This document shows, one piece after another, positions 34,313 through 45,343 of a stretch of 64,000 bases of DNA. The position numbers and the translations under genes were made by a program. Within the stretch, counting starts at the first letter, position 1; each line of letters starts with the position of its first letter. The notes below the pieces were generated by a model that was not told where the DNA came from, did not search any database, and worked only from the letters and a program-made list of their open reading frames with translations. Source of the DNA: Euleptes europaea (Eukaryota > Chordata > Lepidosauria > Squamata > Sphaerodactylidae); contig NC_079312.1 in NCBI RefSeq assembly GCF_029931775.1, forward strand, positions 132,417,872 through 132,481,871, given 5' to 3'.

Positions 34313-35712
34313 AATAATTTACTAAGAATGGGGACTTCTGGTGGAGCTTGGCGAGCCAAAGGGAGTGCCTTCCAGCGCTCCCGTTCCTTTCGTTCCCCCT
34401 GCCGCTGGGACCCCCGTGCATTGGGGATCTCCCCCTCTCCTCTGGAGAGCCAGGCATACTGGCGATCGCGTACCTAAGCACGATCCAGCGAATTCAGCGA
34501 GAGGGACCGCTGCGAAGTCCGACCAGGCTGGCCTCCACCATCGTTGTGTTTGTGTGTGAGTGAAAGGAGGGTGAATGGGAAGAACTTAAATCATTAATTG
34601 TATTCTTCTTCAGGCAATAGGCAATTGAGGAATATTGATAGGGGGGTGAAGACTCTTAAGTGCAGCCGGCAGAGACGAGGAGAAGCGGCAGGTGACGGCT
34701 GATTGGGCGAGTGGGAACTTAGAAACGAAAAGGGAGGGGAGAGGAGCGGAGCATAGAAACTGACTTTTGGAATTAAAATCTACACACTCTGCTAAGAAGC
34801 AAGAGGGAGAGGGGAAGGTTGGAACATCAAGAGAGAAAACAAGGCAAGAAAGACAAAAAGTTTAAATTCGCGAAGGCAAAACCAAAAATAAAAGCAAACA
34901 GTGAGCTTGGTGGCGTCATTGCTGGATAGCATACTATGCAGTTGAAGTAAAAATCTCTCAAGTGCATCCCCCTCTCCAGCGACCCAAGACTAATAAACGT
35001 TTCCCCCCCCCCTCACGGAATACAAGATACCTAACATTACAAGACAAGCCCCCCTAAAAATCCCACTATTGAACTTTTGTTTTACTTACTGAGAAGAGAA
35101 AAACGGTCAGGAAGACTGTAACCAGAGGCGAGAGCTCCATCTACTGGCCGAAAACACAACAGTATTTAATGGATTTTTTCCTATACTTTTTAACTATATA
35201 GGCCAAAACTGATTGCTGTACTAACCTATAACTATTTTTTTCATTGTGGCTTTTAATTTAAGTAGTGCTTTACCCCACCCAATTTAAGTAGTGCTTTACC
35301 CCACCCAAAGATCTATTGATTCTTTTCTGTGTTTTTTATTTTATGCAAACTAAGACTTAATTTTTAGACACTATCCTCAAACTAATGAATTAACTTAGTA
35401 CAATATAAACTCAAATAATATTATTAATATCTCAAATACTCAGTTAATTTCTCATTGATTTAAAGTTAATGATCAAGTGTACAACATTGACTGAACTTTG
35501 TTGATTGAAGATTGGAGTGCTTTTTATTAATGGATTAATGCTGATTAAATTACCATTTTGATTAAATAAGGAAATTGTTGCCTTTTTAAAATTAATTATT
35601 GTTGTGTGTTATACCTAATTTCAGGGGAAGGTTGATTATTGTGGAGCATTGGTTAACGGTGAAAAATCTGATGACTAAAGTTGTAATTAATTGAGTATAT
35701 TATTAATGTTGT

Positions 35713-36540
35713 ATGGAAAAACTGTTCCAACACATGCAAACAAGAAGAAAACAGCATAGACAACAAGTTACTAAGAGAAGAGTAAAAGGCAAAAAACAGA
35801 TAAATCATCAAGTGAGGAAGAGCTGGAGGGAGAACTTACAGAAACAATGTCTAACGCAACAGCTAAAGCAGTGGTTGACCAAATTTCTATACAGCTAGCA
35901 GGATTAGAAAGTAGGCTTAAAGAAGAGTTGCAATCGTTCAAATTAGAAACAAGAACATCACTTTCGGAAATCAAAGTGAAGATAGGGGAGAACGCAGAAG
36001 ATTGAAACAAAGCATCAAATCAGAAGCTTGTAGATAAGGTCCAAGAACACGAAAACTGGAAAGCTAATGCTGAAAAAGAAATTGAGATCCTGCAGATACA
36101 AAACAGAGAAGCTAACCTACGTTTCCAATGCCTTGAGAAAGATTTTGGAAAGGATAATTTACTAGAAAGCTTTACTGAATTGATTCAAGAATATTTGCAC
36201 AGCTAGATCAACCTATCATAATCTATAACATCTACAGAATCAACTCAAAATACGTGAGAAATAACGTTTCAAGAGACATCTTAGTGAAATTCACACAGAA
36301 GATAACAAAAGATTCAATATTAAGACTTCAAAGGGAGAAACCTCTAGAATACAAAGGCAAGAGAATTCATATTCCAAGATCTACCAAGCTCAGTGGTGGA
36401 AAAATAAAATAATTTAATCAGCTTAGACAAGTCTTATTAAGTAAAGGAATCAGATATCGTTGGATCATTCCAGCAGGATTAGAAATTTTTTTCCAGATGG
36501 GAAGGAGAACAATTAAAAACAACAACATGCAGACAGACTG
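35713..36540 (+). pseudogene. L1 ORF1 remains (RNA-binding protein)
   Basis: A basic N-terminal part, a predicted coiled coil ('QISIQLAGLESRLKEELQSF', read near 35875-35940) and an RRM/C-terminal part ('NVSRDILVKFTQKITKDSI', then 'YKGKRIHIPRSTK', about 36250-36390) are visible in different frames. There are at least two frame changes. L1 ORF1 binds element RNA as a trimer. The start is uncertain; ATG codons at 35713 and 35848 are both possible. Confidence 0.75.
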
Positions 36541-36698
36541 CTAAGAGACCTGCAAGCATAAGATAAAAACGGCAGATTGAGTCCTCCGGGTAAGAAGAAA
36601 GTCTTCCCAAAGAAAAATGGTGCAGACCAGCAAAAGAAGGATGCAGAGCGTGGTGAGTCATCTAAACTGAGTGAAGCGGCAGCCTACTAAAATTCAAT

Positions 36699-39600
36699 AT
36701 GGAAAAATTACAGATAGTTTCCATGAATGTAAATGGACTAAATTCACCCGCTAAAATAAATGAAGTATTTCATCAATTGAACAAACAAAAAGCGGACATA
36801 ATTTGTATCCAGGAAACACATATCAAACGAGCTCATGAACATCTATTAAAGAACAAAAAATTAGGTTACGCAGCTATTGCCTCGGCAAAGGAAAAAAAAG
36901 AAAGGAGTTCCCATCTATATAAGAAGTCCACATTTTCAAGTAACAGCAGAAATTAAGGATCCAGAGGGAAGATACCTTTTAATTAAGTTAAGATCAACGG
37001 AGGGCAAAATGTTGACATTGATGTGTATTTATGCACCAAGTAATGGAAGACAACAATTTTAAAAAAAAATATTTCAAATTATCTTAGAAGAGCAAGAAGG
37101 GGCAATAATCATGGTTGGAGTTATGAATGCTGTTATAGACCTGAAGATTGACAGATCCAAGAACCATAAAGGAGGTCGCCTCCCAAAATCAGTAAAACAA
37201 TATATGGACTTACTACAGATTCAAGATGCCTGGAAAACCAAAAACAGTCACAAAAAAGGGTACACATTCTATTCACAAAGACATGACTCCTATTCAAGAA
37301 CTGATATGTGTTGGTTTTCAAAGACATTACTAAATAATTTAGAAACCGTAGAAGTTTTACCAAAACTGCTTTCAGATCATAATCCAATTCAACTGACTTG
37401 GAAATCTGGGAGATCGGGAATTAGGAGATGGAGACTCGACAACAATCTGCTACTGAAAGAAGAGGTTATACTTCAGTGCAAAAAAGAATTAAAAGAATTT
37501 TTTGAGATAAATTGCTCATCGGAAGTTTTGATCAGAACGGTGTGGGATGCTAGCAAAGCTTTTATGAGAGGAAGATTGATTGCTATTAACTCCAAACTTA
37601 AAAAACAAAAAAGACAGCGCAGAGAACATTTGATAGAAGAGCTTCAAAAACTAGAAGAACAGCATGTTAAAGTGGGCAAATGGAGTATCCTGAAAGAAAT
37701 TTTAAAAAAAAGTAAAAACAGAAATCGACATGATGGACACGGAAGAGATGCAAAAGAAAATCTTGATTTGCAAAACAGAAGTTTTTTGAACACGCAAATA
37801 AACCTGGAAAATTCCTAGCTTATTATCTTAGAAACAAATGGAAAAGAAGACAATAACAGGTGTCAAGATAATGGACAAAGTCAGTTTTAAAGAAAAAGAC
37901 ATTAAAGAGCAATATGTAAAATATTTTGACAATTTATATTAATCTCACTTGAATGGACATAATCAAGATGAAATAGATAGTTATATCAAGGATTCTAAGA
38001 TAAAAACATTTGAAAAATATTATTCTTGGTGGAATCAGAATATTACTATGCAAGAGATTACTACAGCTATTGCAAGTCAGAAAACGGATAAAGCACCCAG
38101 ACCGGATGGTTTGGCAGCACGATACTATAGATGTTTTGAAGAAGAACTAGCTTTACATCTTCAAAAGTTGTTGAATGACATTCCACAAACTGGGAAGTGC
38201 CCAGAATCGTGGCAAGAAACTCATATCACACTAATTCACAAAGAAGGTAATGATCCTCAAAGACCAGCTTCTTACAGATTTAACTTTGTTAAATGTGGAT
38301 TATAAAATTTTTGCTTCTATTTTGACCGACAGACTAAAGAAGAAAATAGGACAAGTAATTGTCAACATATGTCAAAGTTATGCCTAGTCTGCAGTTTGCT
38401 AAACAGATCATACTGATCAGAGTGACAGCTAAGTCATGTGATGATGCTGGTCTGATCCAGTTTGTACAGCCAGGAATGGGGATTTCCAGAATGACTCATC
38501 TCAAGTGAACTGTGATTGGTCATAAATGTGTATATAAGTCTGTGTAGTGAATGTGAGTTACTTCTTGCCTGAAATATACGTGCTGGCGGAGCATGCTGAT
38601 GCTCAGAGCTGTGAATGTTAACAGCCAAAGGACTCTGTGTAGATATTGTAAATAAACTGTACATAGAACTGCGTGGTGTGAAGTTGCTACCAGGTAAACT
38701 CCTGAAGTCCAGACAAGCTGTGCGCGACAGTAATACATCCAGATCAGACCGGTTTTATCCCAAAAAGACTTATGCGCGATAATGTACGCTTTATCATTAA
38801 TGCTATAGAACATGTAAAACAGAAGAAAAGCAGCTTTTGTGTTTCTGGATGCTGAAAAAGCTTTTGATAATATTCAATGGGACTTTTTATTAAAGACTTT
38901 TCAAAAATTAAACTGCAGTAACCAATATCTTAAATGGATTCAGAGCATTTATCAGCACAATCATCAAGATTAGTTATCAATGGGAAATTATCAGAAAAAA
39001 TTGAAATCAAGAAAGGCACTAGACAAGGATGCCCACTATCGCTGTTGTTATTTAATGTGGCTTTGGAAGTATTAGCAACCAGAATAAGACAAGAAAATTG
39101 GTGGACTGAAAGTTGATGGAGAGGAATATAAACTAAAATGCTATGCCGATGACGTGGTCTTAACATTGGAGAACCCTGCAGAGTCAATAGAACAGCTTAT
39201 GGAGGAAATAAAGAAATACAGTCGAGTATCAGGATATAGAATAAACAAAAATAAAACAAAGATCATCTTAGAGAATCTGGACAACTTGGAAAAACAGAAT
39301 ATACAGATCCTAACAGGATGTAAGATTACAGAAGAACCGGTGAGATACCTAGGAATATATATTACTGGGGAAAATCATACCTTGCTAAGAGACAATTACC
39401 TAAAAATATGGTCGACAATACAGCAAGATTTAAAAAGATGGGCAAAACTCAACTTATTGTGGATGGGGAGAATTGCAGTTATAAAGATGAACTTACTACC
39501 AAGGCTGATATTTCTCTTTCAAATGCTCCCAATACAAATCGAGGATAAGATGTTGAGGGAGTGGCAGAGACAAATCAATAAATTTGTTTGGGCAGGAAAG

Positions 39601-40662
39601 AAACCAAGAATTAACTTCAGAATTATGCAAGACGAAAAGAAAAGAGGCGGACTTGCCCTACCAAATATCAATCTTTATTACCAAGCGGCAGGATTATCAT
39701 GGATTGATGAGTGGATAAAGAACCCAGATCAAACAAACTTGAATATTGAAAAGGGCTCATGGAATAAGGGATTTCACTATTACTTATGGAAAGCAAAGAA
39801 TTCAGAAATTTTTGGAGAGAAACAGGCCATTAAAGATGGATTGATGAAGACATGGCTTAGAAACAAAAACAGATTAAGTCCGGTACCTCCATGGATAATG
39901 TTCCCTACAGATACATATCTAACCAAGGGAGAGAAGAAAAATGTAGATATGGTAAGATATCAAGATATGTTAAATGAGCAAGAAGAAATAAAACCGTGGA
40001 ATGAGATTAAGAAGAATAGAAATATTGGCTGGCTGACCTATAATCAAATGATTATGAAAATGTGACAAGATTGTTTCCAACAGGGGAAGATAAGAAAGAA
40101 CACTGAGTTTGAAGATTTAATTAGTAAAGATACGGATCATATTTTGGGGGAAATTTATGAACTTTTACTTAAATTTGAAACAGAACGAGAACAAGTCAAG
40201 ACATGTATGATAAAATGGATGGAAAATTTTAAAAAGGAGATAACATTGCAGCAATGGGAAAGACTATTTAAGACTAATTAAATTAACGGCCAGTAATAAT
40301 ATACTTGAGAACTGGTACAAACAATTTTTTAGATGGTACATCACACCAATGGACATCAAAAAATGAATGAATCATATGACTGCCGGTGCTGGAAATGTAA
40401 AGACAAAGATGGAACATATTTTCATTTGTGGTGGACATGCAAGAAAGTTAAGAAAATTTGGATACAAATTCATCAAGAAATGCAGAAAGTTTTAAGAATC
40501 AAATTTCCTTTGAACCCAGAAACTATGTTGCTAGGAATTGAGCCAGATAACTTGGACAGAAACCATAGAGAAATATTTGGCTATCTGACAACGGTGGCTA
40601 GACTAGTACTAGCAGCATCTTGGAAACAGGAGGATATTCCAGATTTGGAAAAGTGGCAATAA
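36699..40662 (+). pseudogene. L1 ORF2 remains (endonuclease, reverse transcriptase, zinc knuckle)
   Basis: The start at 36699 gives 'MEKLQIVSMNVNGLNSPAKI', the N terminus of an apurinic-type endonuclease, with 'ADIICIQETHIKR' following. Endonuclease text continues in shifted frames to about 37400 ('LLSDHNPIQLTW'). Reverse transcriptase motifs: 'ITLIHKEGNDPQRPASYR' (near 38225), 'GTRQGCPLSLLLFNVALE' (near 39020) and 'CYADDVVLTLE' (near 39140). The C terminus has 'CRCWKCKDKDGTYFHLWWTC' (near 40385), the L1 CCHC-type segment. Several stops and frameshifts break it, besides the LTR insert at 38360-38729. Confidence 0.92.
38360..38729 (+). mobile_element. Solo LTR inserted in L1 ORF2
   Basis: The 370 bp insert has TGTCAAC...GCGCGACA ends and the perfect 5 bp flanking duplication GTAAT (38355-38359 and 38730-38734). 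In plus orientation it contains GTATATAAGTC (near 38530) and AATAAACTG (near 38652), suitable as LTR promoter and polyadenylation signals. No internal region remains. The ORF2 sequence resumes on both sides without loss. Confidence 0.85.
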
Positions 40663-40996
40663 AAGATGGACGAATTTGTGGTGATGGTCAGATTGACCAG
40701 CTTGATGAAAGAGAAGACGACTGAAGAATTCCAAAAGAAATGGGAATGTTATTTTATGTTAAATGGAAAGGATAGATTGTTAGATATAAGGATCAGCTTA
40801 TAAAATTTACTATATAGTATAGAAGAAATTTTTTATGTAAAATGTAGAATAAAAACAATGTATAAGATGTTTGAAATGTAAGATGAAATAGACTCCCCGA
40901 AGGAGTGCAAACTGTGTGAATGTATGTGTATATAATTTGTTTGTTTTTTCTTGAAAATGTTAATAAAATATCTTTAAAAAAATAATTTACTAAGAA

Positions 40997-42249
40997 CATC
41001 TTCTCATTTGGGTGCTGTGAAGGGTTTCCAATTACACATGGCAGGCGGGGGAGGCAGAAAGGACTGGGCACCCAATAGCCAGGATGAAGCATCAAAAACA
41101 GCTGGTCTGTGGGCCGTGTGGCTGGAACGTATGGCAGGAACCCTTGTGCTATTGGGGGGGGGGGGGAGAAAGAGAAACCTTACCAAGACTGAAAAATGGC
41201 CATCCCTCACAGGTCACACTTTTCCATCTCACTGTGGATCTAAAGAGCATGTGAGTCACTGATATGAACATTTTGCTCTTGGCTGTAACCTTTGCAGAAT
41301 CCCAGTGCGAATGAAAAAGGTAGGGGGTATTACAAACAATGAATCACATCACTTAATTTATTGGAACATGCCATGTACTCATTTACACTGTGGGCAACTG
41401 CTTGGCAATACAAGAGATCTGGCATTACTGCCTTTGGGAAACAAACATATGGTATTACTATCCAAGCGTGCAACAAGATGCAGGCACTAGATTGCAGTTG
41501 TTCTCCCCCCTGCCCCTTCTCCCTACTAATTCTGTAATACTACATTTATACTAATACTACATTTACACTGAAAGGTCGCAGTTCTGAACCATGTAATGCC
41601 CAAACTCCGCTGATATCAACAAAGTGAATTTCAATATTGATGCCAACAGGCTGTATACTGGCTGAGCAGAACACAATAATAGGACCCCAGGAATGAAAGT
41701 CCATACAGAAGCACTGAGCTCACAAATGAGACAATAAATGGAAGGGGGAACGTTTAGCCCCAGTCCCCCAGAACATAAATAATTGGGGATGTGCATTGAA
41801 GGGGAATATGCCTTTAAAATGATTCTCAACTTTTAGTGCAACTGAGGCACAGTTCTCTGAGGAACCATGCCTAGGGCATCAGGCATTGCTAGGGATGTCC
41901 AGATTTTGAAAAACACCAAAATGGCATTTATCCACTACTTTTGCTTTTCCTACCAACTCTCATATACAGTGCAAGTCTGGAAATCACAGAGGGTGTAATA
42001 TTGCAGAAGAGCATATAGCCCAGAACCATAGACAGTAAAAGTGTTGATTACACATGGCTGACAGCATCAACTATCAATTGGCTAGCTGTAGCTCCATTTC
42101 CTCCACCTTCTTTCAGTTTTCCTTTCAGTAACATTGGGAAGGTAGAAGGCATCTTCAATATTGCACAAGTTGGTCAGAAATTCACTCCCCAAAAAGTGCA
42201 CAATCCATGAAATCCAAAAAAAGGAGAAAAAAACCACACGTTGCCACCG
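40997..42249. other. Intergenic and ANAPC11 3' flank
   Basis: No exon or named repeat is recognised. A G run lies at 41153-41167. No convincing AATAAA for ANAPC11 was found close to its stop codon, so its 3' untranslated region may be long. Confidence 0.4.
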
Positions 42250-42601
42250 TCACTCTTTGAACTTCCACTCCTGCCGGCACATTGGGCAGTGCTGCTGACC
42301 ATGCTGGGCGTTGAGCCACTTCAGAATGCAATGCATATGAAAACAATGGGAACACTGACCCCATACCAAAGGGCAGTCATCTCCGGGGACCTTACCTGCA
42401 AAAATATAAGCTTAATTAGGGGAAAGCTGGGAAAAGACCACATTCATATGTGTAAAGGTGAATGTCAGTGGACACACAACCCTACTACTCACAGTCTGGG
42501 CAACAGCCATTGAAGGCCATCCGGCAAATTCCGCAATTCTCATCATTGGCAACCCAGAGCCAAGAGGCGACTCCATGCCAGCACTTGACTTTCACTTTCA
42601 T
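42250..42601 (-). CDS. ANAPC11: Anaphase-promoting complex subunit 11 (RING-H2), two coding exons
   Basis: Catalytic RING subunit of the APC/C ubiquitin ligase, which recruits the E2 enzyme during mitosis. Coding exons: 42601-42493 (36 codons plus one base; donor GTGAGT) and 42395-42250 (two bases, 47 codons and stop; acceptor TTTGCAG), with a 97 bp intron. The product is 84 residues, the same length as the human protein and almost identical: it starts 'MKVKVKCWHGVASWLW' and ends 'CPMCRQEWKFKE'. The zinc ligands are all present (C23, C26, C34, C37, C44, C51, H53, H56, H58, C59, C73, C76). A probable acceptor at about 42637 marks an upstream non-coding exon, so the first intron extends toward the CpG promoter near 45 kb and contains a Penelope element. 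Confidence 0.97.
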
Positions 42602-42834
42602 TATGTCCAGACAGCACACCAAGCTTAAGATGGAATCTGATGGAATAAGAAAAAACAGGGATGGAGCTTAGGTCCATTTCTAGAGATCCTCCAGCCCTTA
42701 AACTGAGTTGAATGTTGTCCATATTTCTCTACAGAGCTCACTGAGATTTATTACTACTTCTACCAATTTTCTTTGCTACTATATGGTGTGACACGTGCTA
42801 AAACCAGGACTCTACATTTACAAGTAAGTAGACA

Positions 42835-43904
42835 AAAAGGGCAAGAGTCCAGTAGCACCTTAAAGACTAACAAAAATATTTTCTGGTAGGGTATGAGCTT
42901 TCGTGAGCCACAGCTCACTTCTTCAGATACAGCTAGAATGTGAATCCATCGGTCTTTAAGTAGAGGAACAGTATGTAAATGTGAATAGCAGGCTTGATGG
43001 GATTAGGTGTGATATGCAGAAGAGTCTGTGATGTCCAGGGGAGAGATGGGTGTGGAGAAATCAGCATTGGTAATGGGCCATGAATGCAAGGTCTTTATTC
43101 AGCCCAGGTAAATGCATTGACTTTAGTTTGAATATCAACTGTAATTCAGCAGTTTCTCTTTCCAATCTCCCTTTAAAATTCCTTTGTAAGAGAACTGCTA
43201 CTCTTAAATCTGCAACAGAATGTCCTGGAAGGTTGAAATGTTCTCCCACTGGTTTTTGAATATTGTGGTTTCTGATGTCAGACTTATGTCCATTTAATCT
43301 TTGTCTAAGAGACTGACCTGTTTGTCCAATGTAGATTGTGGAAGGGCATTGCTGGCATGTGATGGCATAAATCACATTAGAAGATGAGCAGGAGTATGAA
43401 CCTGAGATAGTATGGCTGGCATTGGTGGGTCCAGAGATGGTGTTCCTAGAATCTATATGAGGACAAAGTTGGCACCTTGGTTTGTTGCAGGCCTTGGTGC
43501 CAGAGTCCATGTTCTTGTTAAGTAGTTTATCATCATGGGTGAGAAGTTGTTTTAGGTTAGCCGGCTGTCTGTAAGCTTGTCAATGCATTTACCTGGGCTG
43601 AATAAAGACCTTGCATTCATGGCCCATTACCAATGCTGATTTCTCCACACCCATCTCTCCCCTGGACATCACAGACTCTTCTGCATACCACACCTAATCC
43701 CATCAAGCCTGCTATTCACATTTACATACTGTTCCTCTACTTAAAGACCGATGGATTCACATTCTAGCTGTATCTGAAGAAGTGAGCTGTGGCTCACGAA
43801 AGCTCATACCCTACCAGAAAATATTTTTGTTAGTCTTTAAGGTGCTACTGGACTCTTGCCCTTTTTGACTACTGCAAACAGACTTAACACGGCTACCCAC
43901 TGTG
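42835..43904 (-). mobile_element. Penelope-like element, inverted-repeat form, in the ANAPC11 intron
   Basis: A single insertion flanked by the 13 bp duplication AAGTAAGTAGACA (42822-42834 and 43905-43917). The left arm 42835-43121 is the 3' untranslated region in minus orientation. The right arm 43579-43904 is almost the same sequence in plus orientation. Between them lies the endonuclease segment. Tandem or inverted partial duplication of this kind is known for Penelope-like elements. The arms are nearly identical, so the copy is fairly young. The reverse transcriptase part is missing. Confidence 0.88.
43061..43510 (-). CDS. Penelope GIY-YIG endonuclease fragment
   Basis: An open frame of 149 codons inside the Penelope insertion. 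It begins with a cysteine/histidine zinc-finger-like linker ('CNKPRCQLCPHI') and then the GIY-YIG nuclease core ('TIYIGQTGQSLRQRLNGHKS', with the downstream 'GEHFNLPGHS' segment), the endonuclease module that Penelope-like elements use for target-primed insertion. It is the C-terminal part of the element's single polyprotein; its reverse transcriptase is absent, so it is not a functional gene by itself. It is not a host GIY-YIG gene such as SLX1, because it lies inside the repeat. Confidence 0.85.
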   Translation of the reverse strand: MDSGTKACNKPRCQLCPHIDSRNTISGPTNASHTISGSYSCSSSNVIYAITCQQCPSTIYIGQTGQSLRQRLNGHKSDIRNHNIQKPVGEHFNLPGHSVADLRVAVLLQRNFKGRLERETAELQLIFKLKSMHLPGLNKDLAFMAHYQC

Positions 43905-44959
43905 AAGTAAGTAGACAGTGTGGGAAGGCTTGGAATTCACCTGGGAAAACTGACAAGTGGGCAATCAATTCTTCACTGTACCTTAAATTCCAGCATCCTC
44001 ACAGGGAAGGCTGAGCAGGGGAGAAACAAAATATTTGTAAAAGCAGCAAACTCAGCTTAAGATGAGCATTTCCACTACGGTCATTGGGCAGAATGGGAAA
44101 AAAAAGCTAGGACCTGTAATAATGATTTCTAATCAGAACAGAAATAGGAATTTCTTTGGCTCATAAAACACAGAGCATTAATCCTTTTAGCAACACAGTA
44201 ATCCAAGAGTTTCATGCATGCTACTAGCAGTCACCCTACAGTAAAGCCCCAAAGCTACCCTGCAGAAGGCTCTCATAACAGCACACCTGACTGTCTCTAA
44301 CAAGTGGCTGCTGCATAAATGGGTCAGATCACTATTATTTATGCAGGGGCATCACTTCACAACAACATAAATAAACACGACAAGTTAAAGTTAAAGTTTC
44401 AGCAGTAGGGAAAAATCAACAAAAAGGGGAAAACCAGAAGAGGAGCAAGGGAAAATCTGAGCAAATGCATCCCAAGTCTTGACAAGGCAAAGGCCAGTGG
44501 ACAAGGTGATAAAATGGAATGCTATTACAGAATGGAGTTTTCAGTAACGCACACAGAAAATGTATATGCTGGTCCTCCACAGACCTGATCCAGGCAACTC
44601 ACTTTGGACTGCAAATGACAGCTTAAATGTTAATACTTGTAAAAAACAACACTCCATGCAACTAGAAAAGTAGCAGAGGAGAGTTTCTACATTAACTTTT
44701 CTTGTTGTGCTTATTCGTTAAATGTAGGGAACTTTTAACATAGAACATTGTGCCAAAATGTGATCCTCCATCCGCATCATGAAGCGACACAGTCCATTCT
44801 TGCACCCCAGTCTCCCGCACGTGCGAACCATACCTAAGCTAAGGTGCCCTAGACTCCTTGTGAGACAGGGGCGGACCAATGGGAAGGAACAAAGGAGAAA
44901 CTGACGGAGAGGTTTCAAAGACAGGCGACGCTGCGGATATTAAACAGTCTCTTCCTCAG

Positions 44960-45343
44960 GAAGAAACCGGAAAAGCAGCTTGAGTACAAAACCCGCCCCC
45001 CATCACCCTCCCCAGAAAAGAAACAAGCTCCACCCTCGGTCCTGCGACCCAGCCCCCTCCCTTACAGCACTCAAACGCTCCAACCTTGGCGCCGAAACTC
45101 AACCGTCTCGCTCGCCCGCTCTCTCCCCCGGAAGTCCCTCCCCTCTGCCTTTCCCAAGCTCCCTTGCGCGCTCAACTCCCATAAAGCCGCGCGCGTCAAC
45201 GACGGACGCGCCTTTATTTCTCAAAAATCGAAGCTTGCACGTGCGCGCTCTTTGCTCTCTGTCGATATCCGCCCTGTCCGCTTCCGGCCCCGGTGTAGCG
45301 CGGCCGGAAGCGTAGGCCCCTTGAGCCGGAGGGAGCCGCCATC
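44960..45343. promoter_or_regulatory. CpG-rich bidirectional promoter, ANAPC11 / ALYREF
   Basis: A CpG-rich stretch lies between two divergent genes. It contains several ETS-type sites: CCGGAAG at 45128, CTTCCGG at about 45281 and CCGGAAG at about 45303. No TATA box is seen at the ALYREF side. This is the typical architecture of a shared housekeeping promoter. ALYREF translation starts at GCCATCATGG (ATG 45344). Confidence 0.75.

Larger units (their letters stand above)
34329..40980 (+). mobile_element. Full-length L1-clade LINE with a 16 bp target duplication
   Basis: The element starts GGGGACTTCTGGTGGAGC and ends after TTAATAAAATATCTTTAAAA. It is flanked by the perfect 16 bp duplication AATAATTTACTAAGAA (34313-34328 and 40981-40996). 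Order: GC-rich 5' untranslated region (34329 to about 35700), ORF1 remains (about 35713-36540), ORF2 remains (36699-40662), 3' untranslated region. A 370 bp solo LTR interrupts ORF2 at 38360. Excluding that insert, the length is about 6.28 kb, the size of a complete L1. ORFs are interrupted, so it is inactive. Confidence 0.93.
42637..44960 (-). other. ANAPC11: ANAPC11 5' intron, proposed
   Basis: On the minus strand the sequence before the ATG exon ends TTTTCTTATTCCATCAG, a good acceptor. The donor and the non-coding first exon are not fixed; they should lie near 44.8-45.2 kb in the CpG promoter. Apart from the Penelope insertion the intron shows nothing recognisable. Confidence 0.5.

Noticed and set aside
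43061-43510. Possible host GIY-YIG nuclease gene in the ANAPC11 intron
   Set aside because: It sits inside an inverted Penelope insertion with a target duplication, and its linker and nuclease motifs are those of Penelope-like elements.
44718-44918. 66-codon minus-strand frame as a coding first exon of ANAPC11
   Set aside because: ANAPC11 already starts at 42601 with the full 84-residue protein. This frame resembles nothing known and more likely is part of the 5' untranslated region or promoter.
44980-45315. 111-codon plus-strand open frame upstream of ALYREF
   Set aside because: It lies in the CpG promoter, has no domain and is Pro/Ser/Arg-rich by composition; ALYREF's own start at 45344 is clear.
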